From WTGA01 sp965214055 (GTDB lineage Bacteria; Pseudomonadota; Gammaproteobacteria; Arenicellales; Poriferihabitantaceae): 64,000 bases of DNA. The position numbers and the translations under genes were made by a program. Of this stretch, positions 37,605-46,354 are shown piece by piece. The DNA lies in assembly GCA_965214055.1 (NCBI GenBank), contig OZ243931.1, positions 620,001 to 684,000 of the forward strand, given 5' to 3'. The stretch's first letter is position 1. Each line of letters starts with the position of its first letter. The notes under the pieces were generated by a model. That model saw only the letters and a program-made list of their open reading frames with translations. It made no database searches and was not told the DNA's origin.

Positions 37605-38453
37605 TCAGTGACTGCCCAAAAATGCAAAAACCTGTTGATTGAACAGGTCCGGTTTCTCAAGATGTGCATTGTGCGCGCAATTCCCGATCACTTTCAGTTC
37701 TGCACCGGGGATGCCGTGGACGAGCCGGTCTACCTGGTTTCGAGGATAACTCCTGTCTCGGTCTCCCCAGATCACCAGGGTCGGATTGCCAATCCGGGGC
37801 AGTCGGTCGACACAACTCCATGTCGACATGGCATCATAGCCCCCCAGTATCGTCGGCACAACCGCCGCCGATGCCAATTCAATGCAGTCCGGATAGTCGG
37901 GGTCCTGGCCTCCGGATACAAACCAACTCGCCACCGTTCGGGCAATGGTACTCCCGGGGCCGTCACGAATGACCCGCTCGCGGCTGGCGGCGACGGGCTC
38001 GAATCTCCCTGGCAGGGCACCATCCGGCCCCGTGCCATACAACACCAGTTTATTGACCCGATGGCCAAATTCAAGGGCGGTTTCCTGTGCAATCATCCCG
38101 CCCATGGAATGGCCGAGGAGATGAAAATACGGTACGTTTGCCTGGTCCAGCAACGCAATCAGGTACTGAACATAACCGGAAATCGTATTGATCGCCTGCT
38201 CCGGGCCCTGGCCCTCAGCCGTCCCCCCAAGTGAATGATCCCCGAATCCAGGCAGGGTCGGGGCAATGACTTCAAAGTGCCGGGAAAAGAAATCGATTTG
38301 TTTTTTCCAGTACGCGGAACCACTCAGAAACCCGTGCTGCAGGACAAGCACAGGACCTTTTCCACGACGGATGTACTGGAAGTGCACGGGAAAACCGATT
38401 GTCCCAGAACCGCCCGCCTGGAGATTACTGGCCCTTGCGTTTTCCCTGGACAA
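37605..38453 (-). CDS. Alpha/beta hydrolase
   Basis: A 282-residue alpha/beta-hydrolase fold enzyme. The oxyanion-hole HG is in VLQHGFLSGSAYW, the nucleophile Ser in LLGHSMGGMIAQE, the acid in VIWGDRDRSYP, and the catalytic His in CAHNAHLEKP. Substrate unknown; it resembles esterases and C-C bond hydrolases. Its start overlaps the end of the ProW-like gene by 29 nt in another frame, so it is probably co-transcribed with the importer. No suitable start lies closer to the fold, so ATG 38453 is kept. Confidence 0.85.
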   Translation of the reverse strand: MSRENARASNLQAGGSGTIGFPVHFQYIRRGKGPVLVLQHGFLSGSAYWKKQIDFFSRHFEVIAPTLPGFGDHSLGGTAEGQGPEQAINTISGYVQYLIALLDQANVPYFHLLGHSMGGMIAQETALEFGHRVNKLVLYGTGPDGALPGRFEPVAASRERVIRDGPGSTIARTVASWFVSGGQDPDYPDCIELASAAVVPTILGGYDAMSTWSCVDRLPRIGNPTLVIWGDRDRSYPRNQVDRLVHGIPGAELKVIGNCAHNAHLEKPDLFNQQVFAFLGSH

Positions 38454-39960
38454 TACGGTCCAGGATCATTGCACAAAACAATATGGAAAAACCCGCCAGT
38501 ATTCCCTGCCCCACTGAAGCGTATTGCAGGGCTTCAAGCACATCTTCTCCCAGCCCCTTGGCTCCGATCAGTGAAGCCACCACCACCATGGCCAGACTCA
38601 GCATGATGGTTTGATTGACTCCGGCCAGAATGGATGGAGAAGCCAGGGGAAGATCCACTTTTCTGAGCAGGTACCATTTTGACGCACCATAGGATATCGC
38701 CGCTTCCCGGATGGATTCCGGCACCCCTCTCAACCCCAGAACGGTCAATCGTACCACCGGGGTCCCACCGAAAATCATTGTGGTAACGATGGCTGCGGGT
38801 TTACCGGTACCAAAAAATGCGATCACCGGGATCATGAATACAAAGGCAGGCATGGTCTGCATGAAATCCATGATGGGCCGGATGACCGAGTACAGGCGCG
38901 GCCGGCGCGCACAGACCATGCCCAGGGGAATTCCCAGGGCGATACTGATCAATGCAGCCGTTCCCAACAGCGCCAGCGTGGTCATGGCTTTTTCCCAAAA
39001 CCCCAGGACCCCCATATACGCGAGAAAGGCCGCGGACCAGATGGCGGCTCTCGGCCCCGCCGACAACCATGTCAACAGGATAATGAAACTCGCAATGACA
39101 ATCCAGGGCGTATCGACGAACACCACCTCCAGGGCGTCCAGGATGGAGCGGATTCCCAGCGTAATGAAATCAAAAACCCATTCCCCTTTGAGGATAATGA
39201 ACGCAAAGAACTCCTTGACGCCATTGATGGCGGATACGCGGATATCCGGGTCGGTGGGAAACTCGGCAAGGAACCCGATCCAACCCGGAAAACTGTAGTG
39301 GACGATGCATGCCGCGACCACAACCAGAAAAAACAGGGCACTGGCCACCATTCTCACCGACGTGACACCGGCCAGGATGGTGCGATCAGACAGCCAGTCG
39401 GAGAAACGCCGCTCCAGCACCTGGTTGGCGATCAGGCCCTCGATGATTTTGGTGATCAGTAACAGGCCAAAACCCGCCCCGGCGACATAGATCGCACCGG
39501 TTTCGATTTCAACAATCTCCTGCCTGATCTCTCCAATGCCAACCTCCAGGGATTCGATCGCCCGCCTGAACACATCGACATTGTCGGCGTTATTTTCAAT
39601 CGCGGTTTCCAACTGCTGGCGCCGAAAGTCCAGCGTGCCCTGTACGCTTTCAATACGGGCCTGGGCTTGTGCTGCAAGATTCCCCCAAAGACCCCGAAAA
39701 ATCTGGATGAACCCGAGTGTTTCGAGAATTGCGAATGGCATGGCCCAATTCCACAATCCACGCATTCCAAACCATACGGGCCCCAGCAATGCAGCGAATA
39801 CATTAAACGTCCAGACGAAACCTGCCTTGCTGCCTATTTTGTCGAATTGATTGCAGAAATAGTCCGGGTTCGTGGTTACAAATTCTGTGACCAGTTCTCT
39901 TCTGCTTTCAGAAACCTCCGCTTCGTCTGCAGTCCCCGGGTCAGAGGTTGATTTTTTCAT
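38425..39960 (-). CDS. ProW-like permease of a quaternary-amine ABC importer
   Basis: Inner-membrane permease of 511 residues, longer than classical ProW. The BPD transport domain occupies about 310-505, with MDFMQTMPAFVFMIPVIAFFG and the ATPase-contacting EAA loop AAISYGASKWYLLRKVDLP. The N-terminal 290 residues are unusual: two early hydrophobic segments, then a predicted coiled coil near 100-160 (IESVQGTLDFRRQQLETAIE), then further membrane helices. It overlaps the ATPase gene by 4 nt. Substrate is inferred from family and neighbours as glycine betaine, choline or a relative. Confidence 0.87.
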   Translation of the reverse strand: MKKSTSDPGTADEAEVSESRRELVTEFVTTNPDYFCNQFDKIGSKAGFVWTFNVFAALLGPVWFGMRGLWNWAMPFAILETLGFIQIFRGLWGNLAAQAQARIESVQGTLDFRRQQLETAIENNADNVDVFRRAIESLEVGIGEIRQEIVEIETGAIYVAGAGFGLLLITKIIEGLIANQVLERRFSDWLSDRTILAGVTSVRMVASALFFLVVVAACIVHYSFPGWIGFLAEFPTDPDIRVSAINGVKEFFAFIILKGEWVFDFITLGIRSILDALEVVFVDTPWIVIASFIILLTWLSAGPRAAIWSAAFLAYMGVLGFWEKAMTTLALLGTAALISIALGIPLGMVCARRPRLYSVIRPIMDFMQTMPAFVFMIPVIAFFGTGKPAAIVTTMIFGGTPVVRLTVLGLRGVPESIREAAISYGASKWYLLRKVDLPLASPSILAGVNQTIMLSLAMVVVASLIGAKGLGEDVLEALQYASVGQGILAGFSILFCAMILDRIVQGKRKGQ

Positions 39961-41063
39961 GATGTTTCGGTTCCCTCAATCACGGTTGTAAGCAAGTCTT
40001 TGCGCGTAATCACCCCCACGCTGTTCCGGTGGTTGTCAACGATTCGAATGGGCACATTGGAATCGATTGCAGCACGGATCAACACGCTGAGATTGTCATC
40101 CTGGTTGAAGCTGGGGCCGTTTTCCGGCAGGGGGCCAAATTGCTGTTCATATTCGGAAACAGGGCGCATGACGGCATGTGCCCGGACCACCTTCAATCTG
40201 GAAATGCCGGCCACAAAATCCGCGACATAGCCATCCGCAGGATTCATCACGATTTCCTCTGGTGTCCCGATCTGAACCACCCGGCCGTCCCGCATAATGG
40301 CAATACGATGACCAATTCTGACCGCCTCATCCAGGTCATGGGTAATAAATACCGTGGTTTTGTTCATCACCGTGGCCAACTCCATGAACTGGCCCTGTAA
40401 CTGTCGACGAATCAGCGGGTCCAGTGCGCTGAACGGTTCATCCATCAACAGCACCTGGGGGTCTGCGGCAATCGCCCTGGCCAATCCAACCCTTTGCTGC
40501 ATGCCGCCTGACAGTTCATGGGCGAACTTGTTCCCCCATCCCTGCAGTTCAACCATTTCCAGGGTCTGTCCCGCCACTTTCATGCGTTGGTTTTTATTCA
40601 CTCCGCGAATTTCCAGCGGCAACGCAACATTGTCCAGCACAGAGCGGTGGGGCATCAGGGCGAAGTTCTGAAATACCATCGCAATGTGTTCATTCCGGAA
40701 TTTCCGGAGGCTGAGATCCTGCAATTGCATCACATCCTGCCCCCCCACCGAAATTCTGCCTGCCGATGGCTCAAGCAACCGGTTGATATGCCTCACCAGG
40801 GTGGACTTCCCGCTTCCGGAAAGCCCCATGACACAGAAAATTTCGCCCCGCGCCACCTCAAAACTAACATCGGCGACACCGATGACACAATTATACTGAT
40901 CCAGCACCTGTTTCTTCGATGCCCCGTTTTTCTGGACATCTTCCAAGGCCACCTTCCAGTTGTCGCCAAAAATTTTCCAAACGCCATCAATGCTGATGGC
41001 GGTTTCTGCTGTGCTTTTTGTTCGCGTATCAGTCACGTCCGTTCTTCCCGGGCTGGTTGACAA
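39957..41063 (-). CDS. ProV-like ATPase of a quaternary-amine ABC importer
   Basis: ABC ATPase of 368 residues. Walker A GLSGSGKSTLVRHINRL (about 75), signature LSGGMQQRVGLARA (about 185), Walker B QVLLMDEPFSALD and the switch His in VFITHDLDEA are present. The C-terminal part (from about 285) holds CBS-like sequence, here a single clear segment (VPIRIVDNHRNSVGVITR), as in osmoregulated ProV/OpuAA proteins. The N-terminal insert before Walker A (VALEDVQKNGASKKQVLDQ) is typical of ProV. Confidence 0.92.
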   Translation of the reverse strand: MSTSPGRTDVTDTRTKSTAETAISIDGVWKIFGDNWKVALEDVQKNGASKKQVLDQYNCVIGVADVSFEVARGEIFCVMGLSGSGKSTLVRHINRLLEPSAGRISVGGQDVMQLQDLSLRKFRNEHIAMVFQNFALMPHRSVLDNVALPLEIRGVNKNQRMKVAGQTLEMVELQGWGNKFAHELSGGMQQRVGLARAIAADPQVLLMDEPFSALDPLIRRQLQGQFMELATVMNKTTVFITHDLDEAVRIGHRIAIMRDGRVVQIGTPEEIVMNPADGYVADFVAGISRLKVVRAHAVMRPVSEYEQQFGPLPENGPSFNQDDNLSVLIRAAIDSNVPIRIVDNHRNSVGVITRKDLLTTVIEGTETS

Positions 41064-41131
41064 TCAGGGGGGTCGCATCCGGCACACTGCACAGGGATGG
41101 CTGCCGGGATGTGCCGGGACAGGCGGATGAA

Positions 41132-41154
41132 ATGATGCCGGAACCCGGCATCAT
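41132..41154 (-). promoter_or_regulatory. Intercistronic hairpin between proX-like and proV-like genes
   Basis: ATGATGCCGG and CCGGCATCAT form a perfect 10-bp stem with a 3-nt loop. No U-tract follows, so it is unlikely to be a full terminator. Hairpins in this position often protect the upstream binding-protein mRNA and lower downstream expression. Confidence 0.5.
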
Positions 41155-41171
41155 TTCTCATGCCACCCTGA

Positions 41172-42137
41172 TCAGATTCCCAGCCAGCTGTCTACACGTG
41201 GACCGTTTGCAGCGACCCATTCTTTGGCCACTTCTTCCGCATCACGGCCATTCGCCGCAATTTCAAACGCAAAGTTGCTCACGGTATCCGTATCCAGTGA
41301 CATGTTTGCAAGCAAACCGGCAATAATCGGCGAGCGCTCTTCCAGGGATTTGGAATACGCCACCTGGACTTTTTTCAGGGCATCTTCGGACATGACCGTG
41401 GATTTTTCAAACCAGTCCGCATCCTCAGCCGGCTGCACCATGATGTACTTCGCGGGATCATACGGGGGTTCTTCCAGCGCAACGATATCATGCATGAACC
41501 AGATGGCATGGGGTGCATAACAATAAAACGCATACCCCTGGTTCTTTGCCACGCTGTCGCCAACGGTGGCCACCATGACACTTTGTTCTGCCCGGATGGG
41601 CTCCATAAACTCCATCAACCCATAATCCCGAACCTTAACCTCGTTGACGTTGGCAGAAGCCCAACCCGGCGCGCCAATCCAGATTTCCCCTTTTCCATTC
41701 CCATCGCTGTCCATCAACCTGGCAATTTCCGGGCGTGCCAAATCAAATATGGACGTGACATTGTTGGCTTCCGAAAACGCTTTGGTGACGCAGAAATTCT
41801 GCTTCCCCTGGTAAGGGTTGCTGCTGAGTATGACGGTCCCCTTGGCATCCACATATTCTTTTGTGAAGGTCTCCTGGTTGGGCAGCCAGACATCCGGGTG
41901 TACATCAATGTCTCCTTTCCCCTGGTCCATGGCCTGGAAGATGGTTGCATTCGTTCCGGGTACCAGCTCGGCCTGACCACCGATCTTTTCCACCACAATC
42001 ACCTTGATCAAATTGGCAATTGCCTGGGCACCCGTCCAGGCTGGCATCCCGATCTTGACGCTTTCACCCGCCACCGCACTGTTACTGGCAATGAGAAGCG
42101 ATGCCGCACACAGGGCTGCAAATAAATTCTTTTTCAT
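41172..42137 (-). CDS. ProX-like periplasmic binding protein for quaternary amines
   Basis: Substrate-binding component of the importer, 321 residues. It has a signal peptide (MKKNLFAALCAASLLIASNS, cleaved after about AVA). Tryptophans that may form the aromatic cage for a trimethylammonium group occur in GMPAWTGAQAIANLI, HPDVWLPNQE, IWIGAPGWASANV and AIWFMHDIV. ATG 42137 is selected because the signal peptide starts there; the frame is open to 42332. First gene of the importer operon; two palindromes lie about 110-145 bp upstream. Confidence 0.88.
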   Translation of the reverse strand: MKKNLFAALCAASLLIASNSAVAGESVKIGMPAWTGAQAIANLIKVIVVEKIGGQAELVPGTNATIFQAMDQGKGDIDVHPDVWLPNQETFTKEYVDAKGTVILSSNPYQGKQNFCVTKAFSEANNVTSIFDLARPEIARLMDSDGNGKGEIWIGAPGWASANVNEVKVRDYGLMEFMEPIRAEQSVMVATVGDSVAKNQGYAFYCYAPHAIWFMHDIVALEEPPYDPAKYIMVQPAEDADWFEKSTVMSEDALKKVQVAYSKSLEERSPIIAGLLANMSLDTDTVSNFAFEIAANGRDAEEVAKEWVAANGPRVDSWLGI

Positions 42138-42248
42138 ATTTTTCCTCGAACTTTCTTGAATGGTTTTGTATAAGACTCGCGTAATCCTGATATTCCTGGA
42201 ATGAATAAACCGACCAGCTGAGTACCTCCACAACTGCGAAGGCCACCT

Positions 42249-42283
42249 ATTGTGGACAATCTGGCACACACGTAACGTGTGTG
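42249..42283 (-). promoter_or_regulatory. Two adjacent palindromes upstream of proX-like gene (candidate operators)
   Basis: ATTGT-GG-ACAAT (42249-42260) is followed four bases later by CACACACGT-A-ACGTGTGTG (42265-42283), a perfect 9-1-9 palindrome. They lie 112-146 bp before the binding-protein start with no open gene around them. This form fits a dimeric regulator's operator. The regulator is not in the window. Confidence 0.5.
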
Positions 42284-42365
42284 ATAACTGAAGCAGAGGG
42301 AACTGTATATAGTAACCATTGGTTTTTGTCAATTCTCCAACAGACCGTGTCGGCGCAATTCTGTA

Positions 42366-42393
42366 ATGTCCCCTTTTTCATTAAGGGGGACAT
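42366..42393. repeat. Inverted repeat between proX-like gene and smpB
   Basis: ATGTCCCC...GGGGGACAT arms flank an 11-nt AT-rich spacer. It could be a terminator-like hairpin for smpB (minus strand) or a short element end. No direct target duplication was recognised. Confidence 0.4.
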
Positions 42394-42533
42394 ATGCCAG
42401 AGACCATTACACTGAGAAATCACATTGAGCAATCGAGAGCTGGATCGGGTTCCGGTTCCCTGCAGTTTCTGGCTGCAACCCGATTTTTTTACCCGCAAAC
42501 GGAAACCGGACCATTTCTGGCCTCGACATGCGC

Positions 42534-43004
42534 TCAGGATTGTTTGAGGAGCCGTTGTCGTTGTCGGTCCCATTGCCGCTGCTTGATGGTTTGTCGTTTG
42601 TCGTACTGTTTCTTTCCCTTCGCCAGTGCGATGGACAGTTTCACCCGCTGGTGTTTCCAGTACAGGTGCAGGGGCACGAGGGTGTAGCCCCGGCGTTCTA
42701 TGGCGCCGATGAGCTGGGCGATTTCCCGGCGGTTCAGCAGGAGTTTCCGGGGCCGGGTGGGCCGGGCAGTGTGGTGGGTGGAGGTGGAGACCAGCGGGGA
42801 GAAATGGGCCCCGACGAGGTAGACCTCGCCCTTGATGACCGTCACATGACTTTCCTTGAGCTGGGCCCGTCCCCGTCGCAGGCTCTGGACCTCCCAGCCC
42901 TCAAGAACCAGTCCGGCCTCGTATTCCTGTTCCAGGACATAGTCGAACCGGGCCCGGCGGTTGACGGCAATGCGGGAGTCCGGGGAGGGTTTCTTTTTGG
43001 GCAT
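42534..43004 (-). CDS. smpB: SsrA-binding protein SmpB
   Basis: Partner of tmRNA in ribosome rescue, 156 residues. It contains RRARFDYVLEQEYEAGLVLEGWEVQSLR (quoted in part: EAGLVLEGWEVQSLR), the oligonucleotide-binding core with KESHVTVIKGEVYLVGAH, RPRKLLLNRREI, and the basic C-terminal tail (GKKQYDKRQTIKQRQ) that enters the ribosome. ATG 43004 (MPKKK) matches the family start; the upstream frame to 43133 overlaps ratA in reverse. No tmRNA gene was seen in the window. Confidence 0.95.
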   Translation of the reverse strand: MPKKKPSPDSRIAVNRRARFDYVLEQEYEAGLVLEGWEVQSLRRGRAQLKESHVTVIKGEVYLVGAHFSPLVSTSTHHTARPTRPRKLLLNRREIAQLIGAIERRGYTLVPLHLYWKHQRVKLSIALAKGKKQYDKRQTIKQRQWDRQRQRLLKQS

Positions 43005-43068
43005 GACACGGTACGGGAAGGAAAGACCCGTGGAGTATAATGGACCCCATGGAATTTGTCTGGAAACC

Positions 43069-43521
43069 ATGAAGACGGTCCGGCGCATGGCGTGGGTTCC
43101 CCACCGGGCGGGGGAGATGTTTGCCCTGGTCAATGACGTGCCGCGCTACGCGGACTTCCTGCCGTGGTGCCGGGCCTCGGAGGAACTGGGCCGCAGCGAG
43201 GGGGAGGTACTGGCGAAGCTCACCCTGGACTACAAGGGGGTGTGTCACGCCTTCACCACCCGGAACCGTCTGATCGGGGAGGAGAAGACGCTGCTGACCC
43301 TGGTGGAGGGTCCGTTCAGTCACCTGTCGGGGTCGTGGGAATTCGTGGCACTGGATGCGGAGTCCTCGAAGGTGGAGCTGGAGTTGTCATTTGATTTTTC
43401 CAACCCGGTGGTGGGACGGCTGGTGGGGCCGGTTTTCGGGGGCATTGCCAATTCCCTGGTGGATGCCTTCTGCCGCCGGGCGGACGAGGTTTACGGGACC
43501 GGTCGGGCGGAGGTCCTGTGA
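43069..43521 (+). CDS. ratA: RatA-family START-domain protein (Coq10-like)
   Basis: A 150-residue polyketide cyclase/START-fold protein. Conserved start KTVRRMAWVPHRAGEMFALVNDVPRY (quoted in part: AGEMFALVNDVPRYADFLPWC), then FSHLSGSWEFVAL and the C-terminal GGIANSLVDAFCRRADEVYG. E. coli RatA (YfjG) was described as inhibiting 70S assembly; the family also relates to ubiquinone-binding Coq10. ATG 43069 is chosen by alignment to the family start. It is divergent from smpB and overlaps rnfH by 4 nt, the standard arrangement. Confidence 0.92.
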   Translation: MKTVRRMAWVPHRAGEMFALVNDVPRYADFLPWCRASEELGRSEGEVLAKLTLDYKGVCHAFTTRNRLIGEEKTLLTLVEGPFSHLSGSWEFVALDAESSKVELELSFDFSNPVVGRLVGPVFGGIANSLVDAFCRRADEVYGTGRAEVL

Positions 43522-43802
43522 AGCGGACCATGGCGGTGAGCGTGGTGGTGGCCTGGCCGGAATGGCAGGAGGTGGTTCGGCTGCGGTGCCCGGTGGGCAG
43601 CACGATTGGGGCCGCCATTGCGGCTTCCGGGCTGCTGGAGAAATATCCCGGGCTGGATCTCGATCAACAGGCGGTGGGCATTTACGGGGTGCAGCGGCAC
43701 CGGGACACGGTTCTGGGTCCCCATGACCGGGTGGAGATCTACCGGCCCCTGGAAGTCTCCCCGACCCAGGCCCGGCGATTGCGGGCCCGATCGTCCCGGT
43801 GA
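43518..43802 (+). CDS. rnfH: RnfH family ubiquitin-like protein
   Basis: A small 94-residue beta-grasp protein. Conserved blocks: VGSTIGAAIAASGLLEKYP, VGIYG and HDRVEIYRPLEVSP, all typical of RnfH/YfjF. The function is unknown in most bacteria; it is usually paired with ratA, as here, with overlapping stop and start. Its codons appear GC-rich like those of ratA and smpB. Confidence 0.9.
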   Translation: MKRTMAVSVVVAWPEWQEVVRLRCPVGSTIGAAIAASGLLEKYPGLDLDQQAVGIYGVQRHRDTVLGPHDRVEIYRPLEVSPTQARRLRARSSR

Positions 43803-44101
43803 GCGGGCAGACACGCTGGTCGGGAAAATCACGGTTTTCTCCTTGCCAAAAATGGGGGTCCATTGAAGCACGGTTCTCCGTGTCCCCCGGGAACGGTCCC
43901 GGATTCGCATGACGAAAGGGTGTCCTCCATTCACCGGCCAGGGGAGCACACCGGCGGGCTCCGAATCGATTCAATTTCCGGCTCGGTCCGGGGACCATCC
44001 GGTTTGAAACCCCTGGGAATCGGACCCACTCATCCCACTGGATTGCGAAAAAGATTGCTATACTCGCACTCTTCCATCAACTTTCCAAACCGGGAACCAA
44101 T
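43803..44101 (+). promoter_or_regulatory. Intergenic region with an extended -10 promoter
   Basis: No gene is seen in these 299 bp. TG-C-TATACT at 44056-44064 is an extended -10 motif 37 bp before the next start, which would give a leader of roughly 30 nt. A matching -35 is not clear, as is usual for extended -10 promoters. Confidence 0.5.
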
Positions 44102-44851
44102 ATGAAATTCTCCGGCCAGGCTGCACTGGTCGCGGGTGCAGGAGGGGGCATGGGTCTGCAAATAGCCGGTGACCTGCTCCAAAAAGGCATTCACGTGTGC
44201 ATGGCGGATATCAAGCCACCGCCGGGGAATATCCCGGATGGACCCGGAAAATCCGTCTATATACAAACCGACCTGACCCGAAAAGCAGGCATCGATAAGC
44301 TGGTTTCGGTTGCCCTGGCAGAATTTGGGCGGATTGACTATCTTGTCAATACCCTGGGGGTATTGTGGTTTGGAAAGGACAAATCGGTGGTGGAGATCGA
44401 TCTGGAGGTCTGGGACGAGGTCATGAATATCAACCTGAGATCCATCGTTCTGCTCACCAAGGCGGTGGTCCCGGAAATCCTGAAGCACGGCGGCGGTGCC
44501 ATGGTCCACTTCTCGTCCATTGATGCATTAAGCGGAGACCCGGTTCCCCAGGACGCGTATGGAGCTTCCAAGGCCGCACTGATCCGGCTGTCCAAGTCCC
44601 TGGCCATCCAGTTTGCCGAAAACAACCTCAGGTCGAATGTAATACTGCCCGGACCGACCCTGACTCCAATGCAGCAAAGATGGCAGAACAAACCGGACTT
44701 GCAGTCGAAGATTGGAGCAACCATTCCGTTGGGCCGGTTGGGAAGTGCGCAGGACATGTCGGATGCCTGTTTGTTTCTGTTGTCTGATCATGCCTCCTGG
44801 ATTACCGGAACTGAACTGGTGGTGGATGGCGGAATAACCGCGCTTCCCTGA
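44102..44851 (+). CDS. Short-chain dehydrogenase/reductase (SDR) family protein
   Basis: Classical SDR of 249 residues. NAD(P)-binding ALVAGAGGGMGLQIAGDLLQKG (quoted in part: GAGGGMGLQIAGDLLQKG), then NTLGVLWFG at the usual NAG position (altered), a catalytic Ser in VHFSSIDALSG, and YGASKAALIRLSKSLA with Tyr and Lys. The C-terminus ITGTELVVDGGI is typical of the family. It resembles FabG-like or hydroxyacyl dehydrogenases; the substrate is unknown. It stands alone between rnfH and pyrC. Confidence 0.86.
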   Translation: MKFSGQAALVAGAGGGMGLQIAGDLLQKGIHVCMADIKPPPGNIPDGPGKSVYIQTDLTRKAGIDKLVSVALAEFGRIDYLVNTLGVLWFGKDKSVVEIDLEVWDEVMNINLRSIVLLTKAVVPEILKHGGGAMVHFSSIDALSGDPVPQDAYGASKAALIRLSKSLAIQFAENNLRSNVILPGPTLTPMQQRWQNKPDLQSKIGATIPLGRLGSAQDMSDACLFLLSDHASWITGTELVVDGGITALP

Positions 44852-45192
44852 TTCCCAGGCCAGACAAGGAGGGATCGACCCGGAGCTTGCCCTGCCGTGG
44901 TGGCTTTTGCACCGGATCGGCCCAGGACCCTTCACGGGGAGCGGCTTTGTCATTTTCAACCCCCTTTGTCATGCTATAATTCCGACATGGTTAACCATCG
45001 GCGGTCAGACATGAACCGGTCCCCGGCGCGTCCGGGTATGATCCCGGTTTCAATGCGGAAAACCAATGGTTCAGGAGGATTCAGGTGGAGCATTCCCGGC
45101 CCGGCATCCGCATAGGGAGCCACCCTTCAGGCCCTGTCGGAGTGGTGTCCTGAAAAAAGCAAAAGGGTCACACGATCTTTGAGAATTATCCG
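44852..45192 (+). promoter_or_regulatory. pyrC leader with extended -10 promoter
   Basis: TG-C-TATAAT at 44972-44980 is a perfect extended -10 element. It predicts a leader of about 205 nt before pyrC, long for a simple promoter. Short frames inside it have no recognisable product, and no terminator with a U-tract was found; long leaders could allow nucleotide-dependent control but nothing here proves it. Confidence 0.5.
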
Positions 45193-46236
45193 ATGTCCGC
45201 AACACTGACGATCACCCGTCCCGATGACTGGCATGTCCATTTGCGGGACGGTCACATGCTAAAGGCAGTGGCACCCTTGACAGCCAGGCAATTCGGCCGG
45301 GCCCTGATTATGCCAAATCTGGTTCCCCCGGTTCGAACCGTGGAGCAGGCAATGGCTTACCGGGAAGCCATCCTTGAATCGGTGCCGGATAATCCCGTGT
45401 TCGACCCAAAGATGAGCCTCTTTCTCACCGATGATACGGATGAAGGCGAGGTGAGAGCCGCTGCCCGGTGCGAACACATCCTGGGGTTCAAACTGTACCC
45501 GGCAGGCGCGACCACGAATTCATCAACCGGAGTGACCCGAACCAGCAACATCATGGGACTTTTGGAGTGTATGGCAGAAAACGGGGTGGTATTGCAGGTA
45601 CATGGGGAAGTGACCGACCCCCATGTCGATATCTTTGATCGTGAAGCCTTGTTTATCGAACAGGTGCTGATTCCCATTCATCGGGAAATTCCGGAACTGA
45701 AACTGGTGCTGGAACATATCACGACGAGGGAGGGGGTTGATTTCGTCCGGGATTCCAACAGCAATGTCGCAGCCACCATCACTCCTCAGCATCTCCTGTA
45801 TAGCCGCAACGAGATATTCAAAGGGGGCATTCGACCCCACTTATACTGTTTGCCCATTTTAAAAAAAGAATCCCACCGTCTTTGTGTTCTGCAGGCAGCC
45901 GTCAGCGGGAACCCTTCATTTTTTCTGGGAACAGACAGTGCCCCACATTTACGGGGCGAAAAGGAAAGTGCCTGTGGCTGTGCAGGCATCTTTTCGGCCT
46001 GCACCGCTATCGAGTTTTATGCTGAAATCTTTGAGGGCATGGAATGCCTGGACAGGCTGGAAGATTTTGCCAGCCATTTTGGTGCGGATTTTTACGGGGT
46101 CGGGAGAAATTCACAAAAAGCCGTGCTGGAAAAGACACCGCAGGAAATCCCGCTAAACATGGAACACGGCAATCATGGCCTGGTGCCACTGATGGCCGGA
46201 GAGTCCCTTTCCTGGACCTTCGCTGGAATCGAGTAA
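45193..46236 (+). CDS. pyrC: Dihydroorotase (class II)
   Basis: Cyclises carbamoyl aspartate to dihydroorotate in pyrimidine synthesis; cytosolic zinc enzyme of 347 residues. Metal-binding HVHLRDG (about residue 14), the carboxylated Lys in LGFKLYPAGATTNS (about 97-110), HGEVTDPHVDIFDRE (about 138), LEHITT (about 175) and the metal-binding Asp in FLGTDSAPH (about 247) are all seen. ATG 45193 is the family start (MSATLTITRPDDWH). Confidence 0.95.
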   Translation: MSATLTITRPDDWHVHLRDGHMLKAVAPLTARQFGRALIMPNLVPPVRTVEQAMAYREAILESVPDNPVFDPKMSLFLTDDTDEGEVRAAARCEHILGFKLYPAGATTNSSTGVTRTSNIMGLLECMAENGVVLQVHGEVTDPHVDIFDREALFIEQVLIPIHREIPELKLVLEHITTREGVDFVRDSNSNVAATITPQHLLYSRNEIFKGGIRPHLYCLPILKKESHRLCVLQAAVSGNPSFFLGTDSAPHLRGEKESACGCAGIFSACTAIEFYAEIFEGMECLDRLEDFASHFGADFYGVGRNSQKAVLEKTPQEIPLNMEHGNHGLVPLMAGESLSWTFAGIE

Positions 46237-46354
46237 CACCTGGCGAAAGGCAGGCGTTGGGTCTCCCTGTGATACGGTTCATGATACCGTGTTTTCAGGT
46301 TGATAAAAAAACACTCAAAGCAGAAGTCTTTCCACGGAATGCAGTGAACCCGGG

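Noticed and set aside
44945..44980. TTGTCA with TATAAT as a standard promoter for pyrC
   Set aside because: The spacer is 22 bp, too long; the extended -10 reading is preferred.
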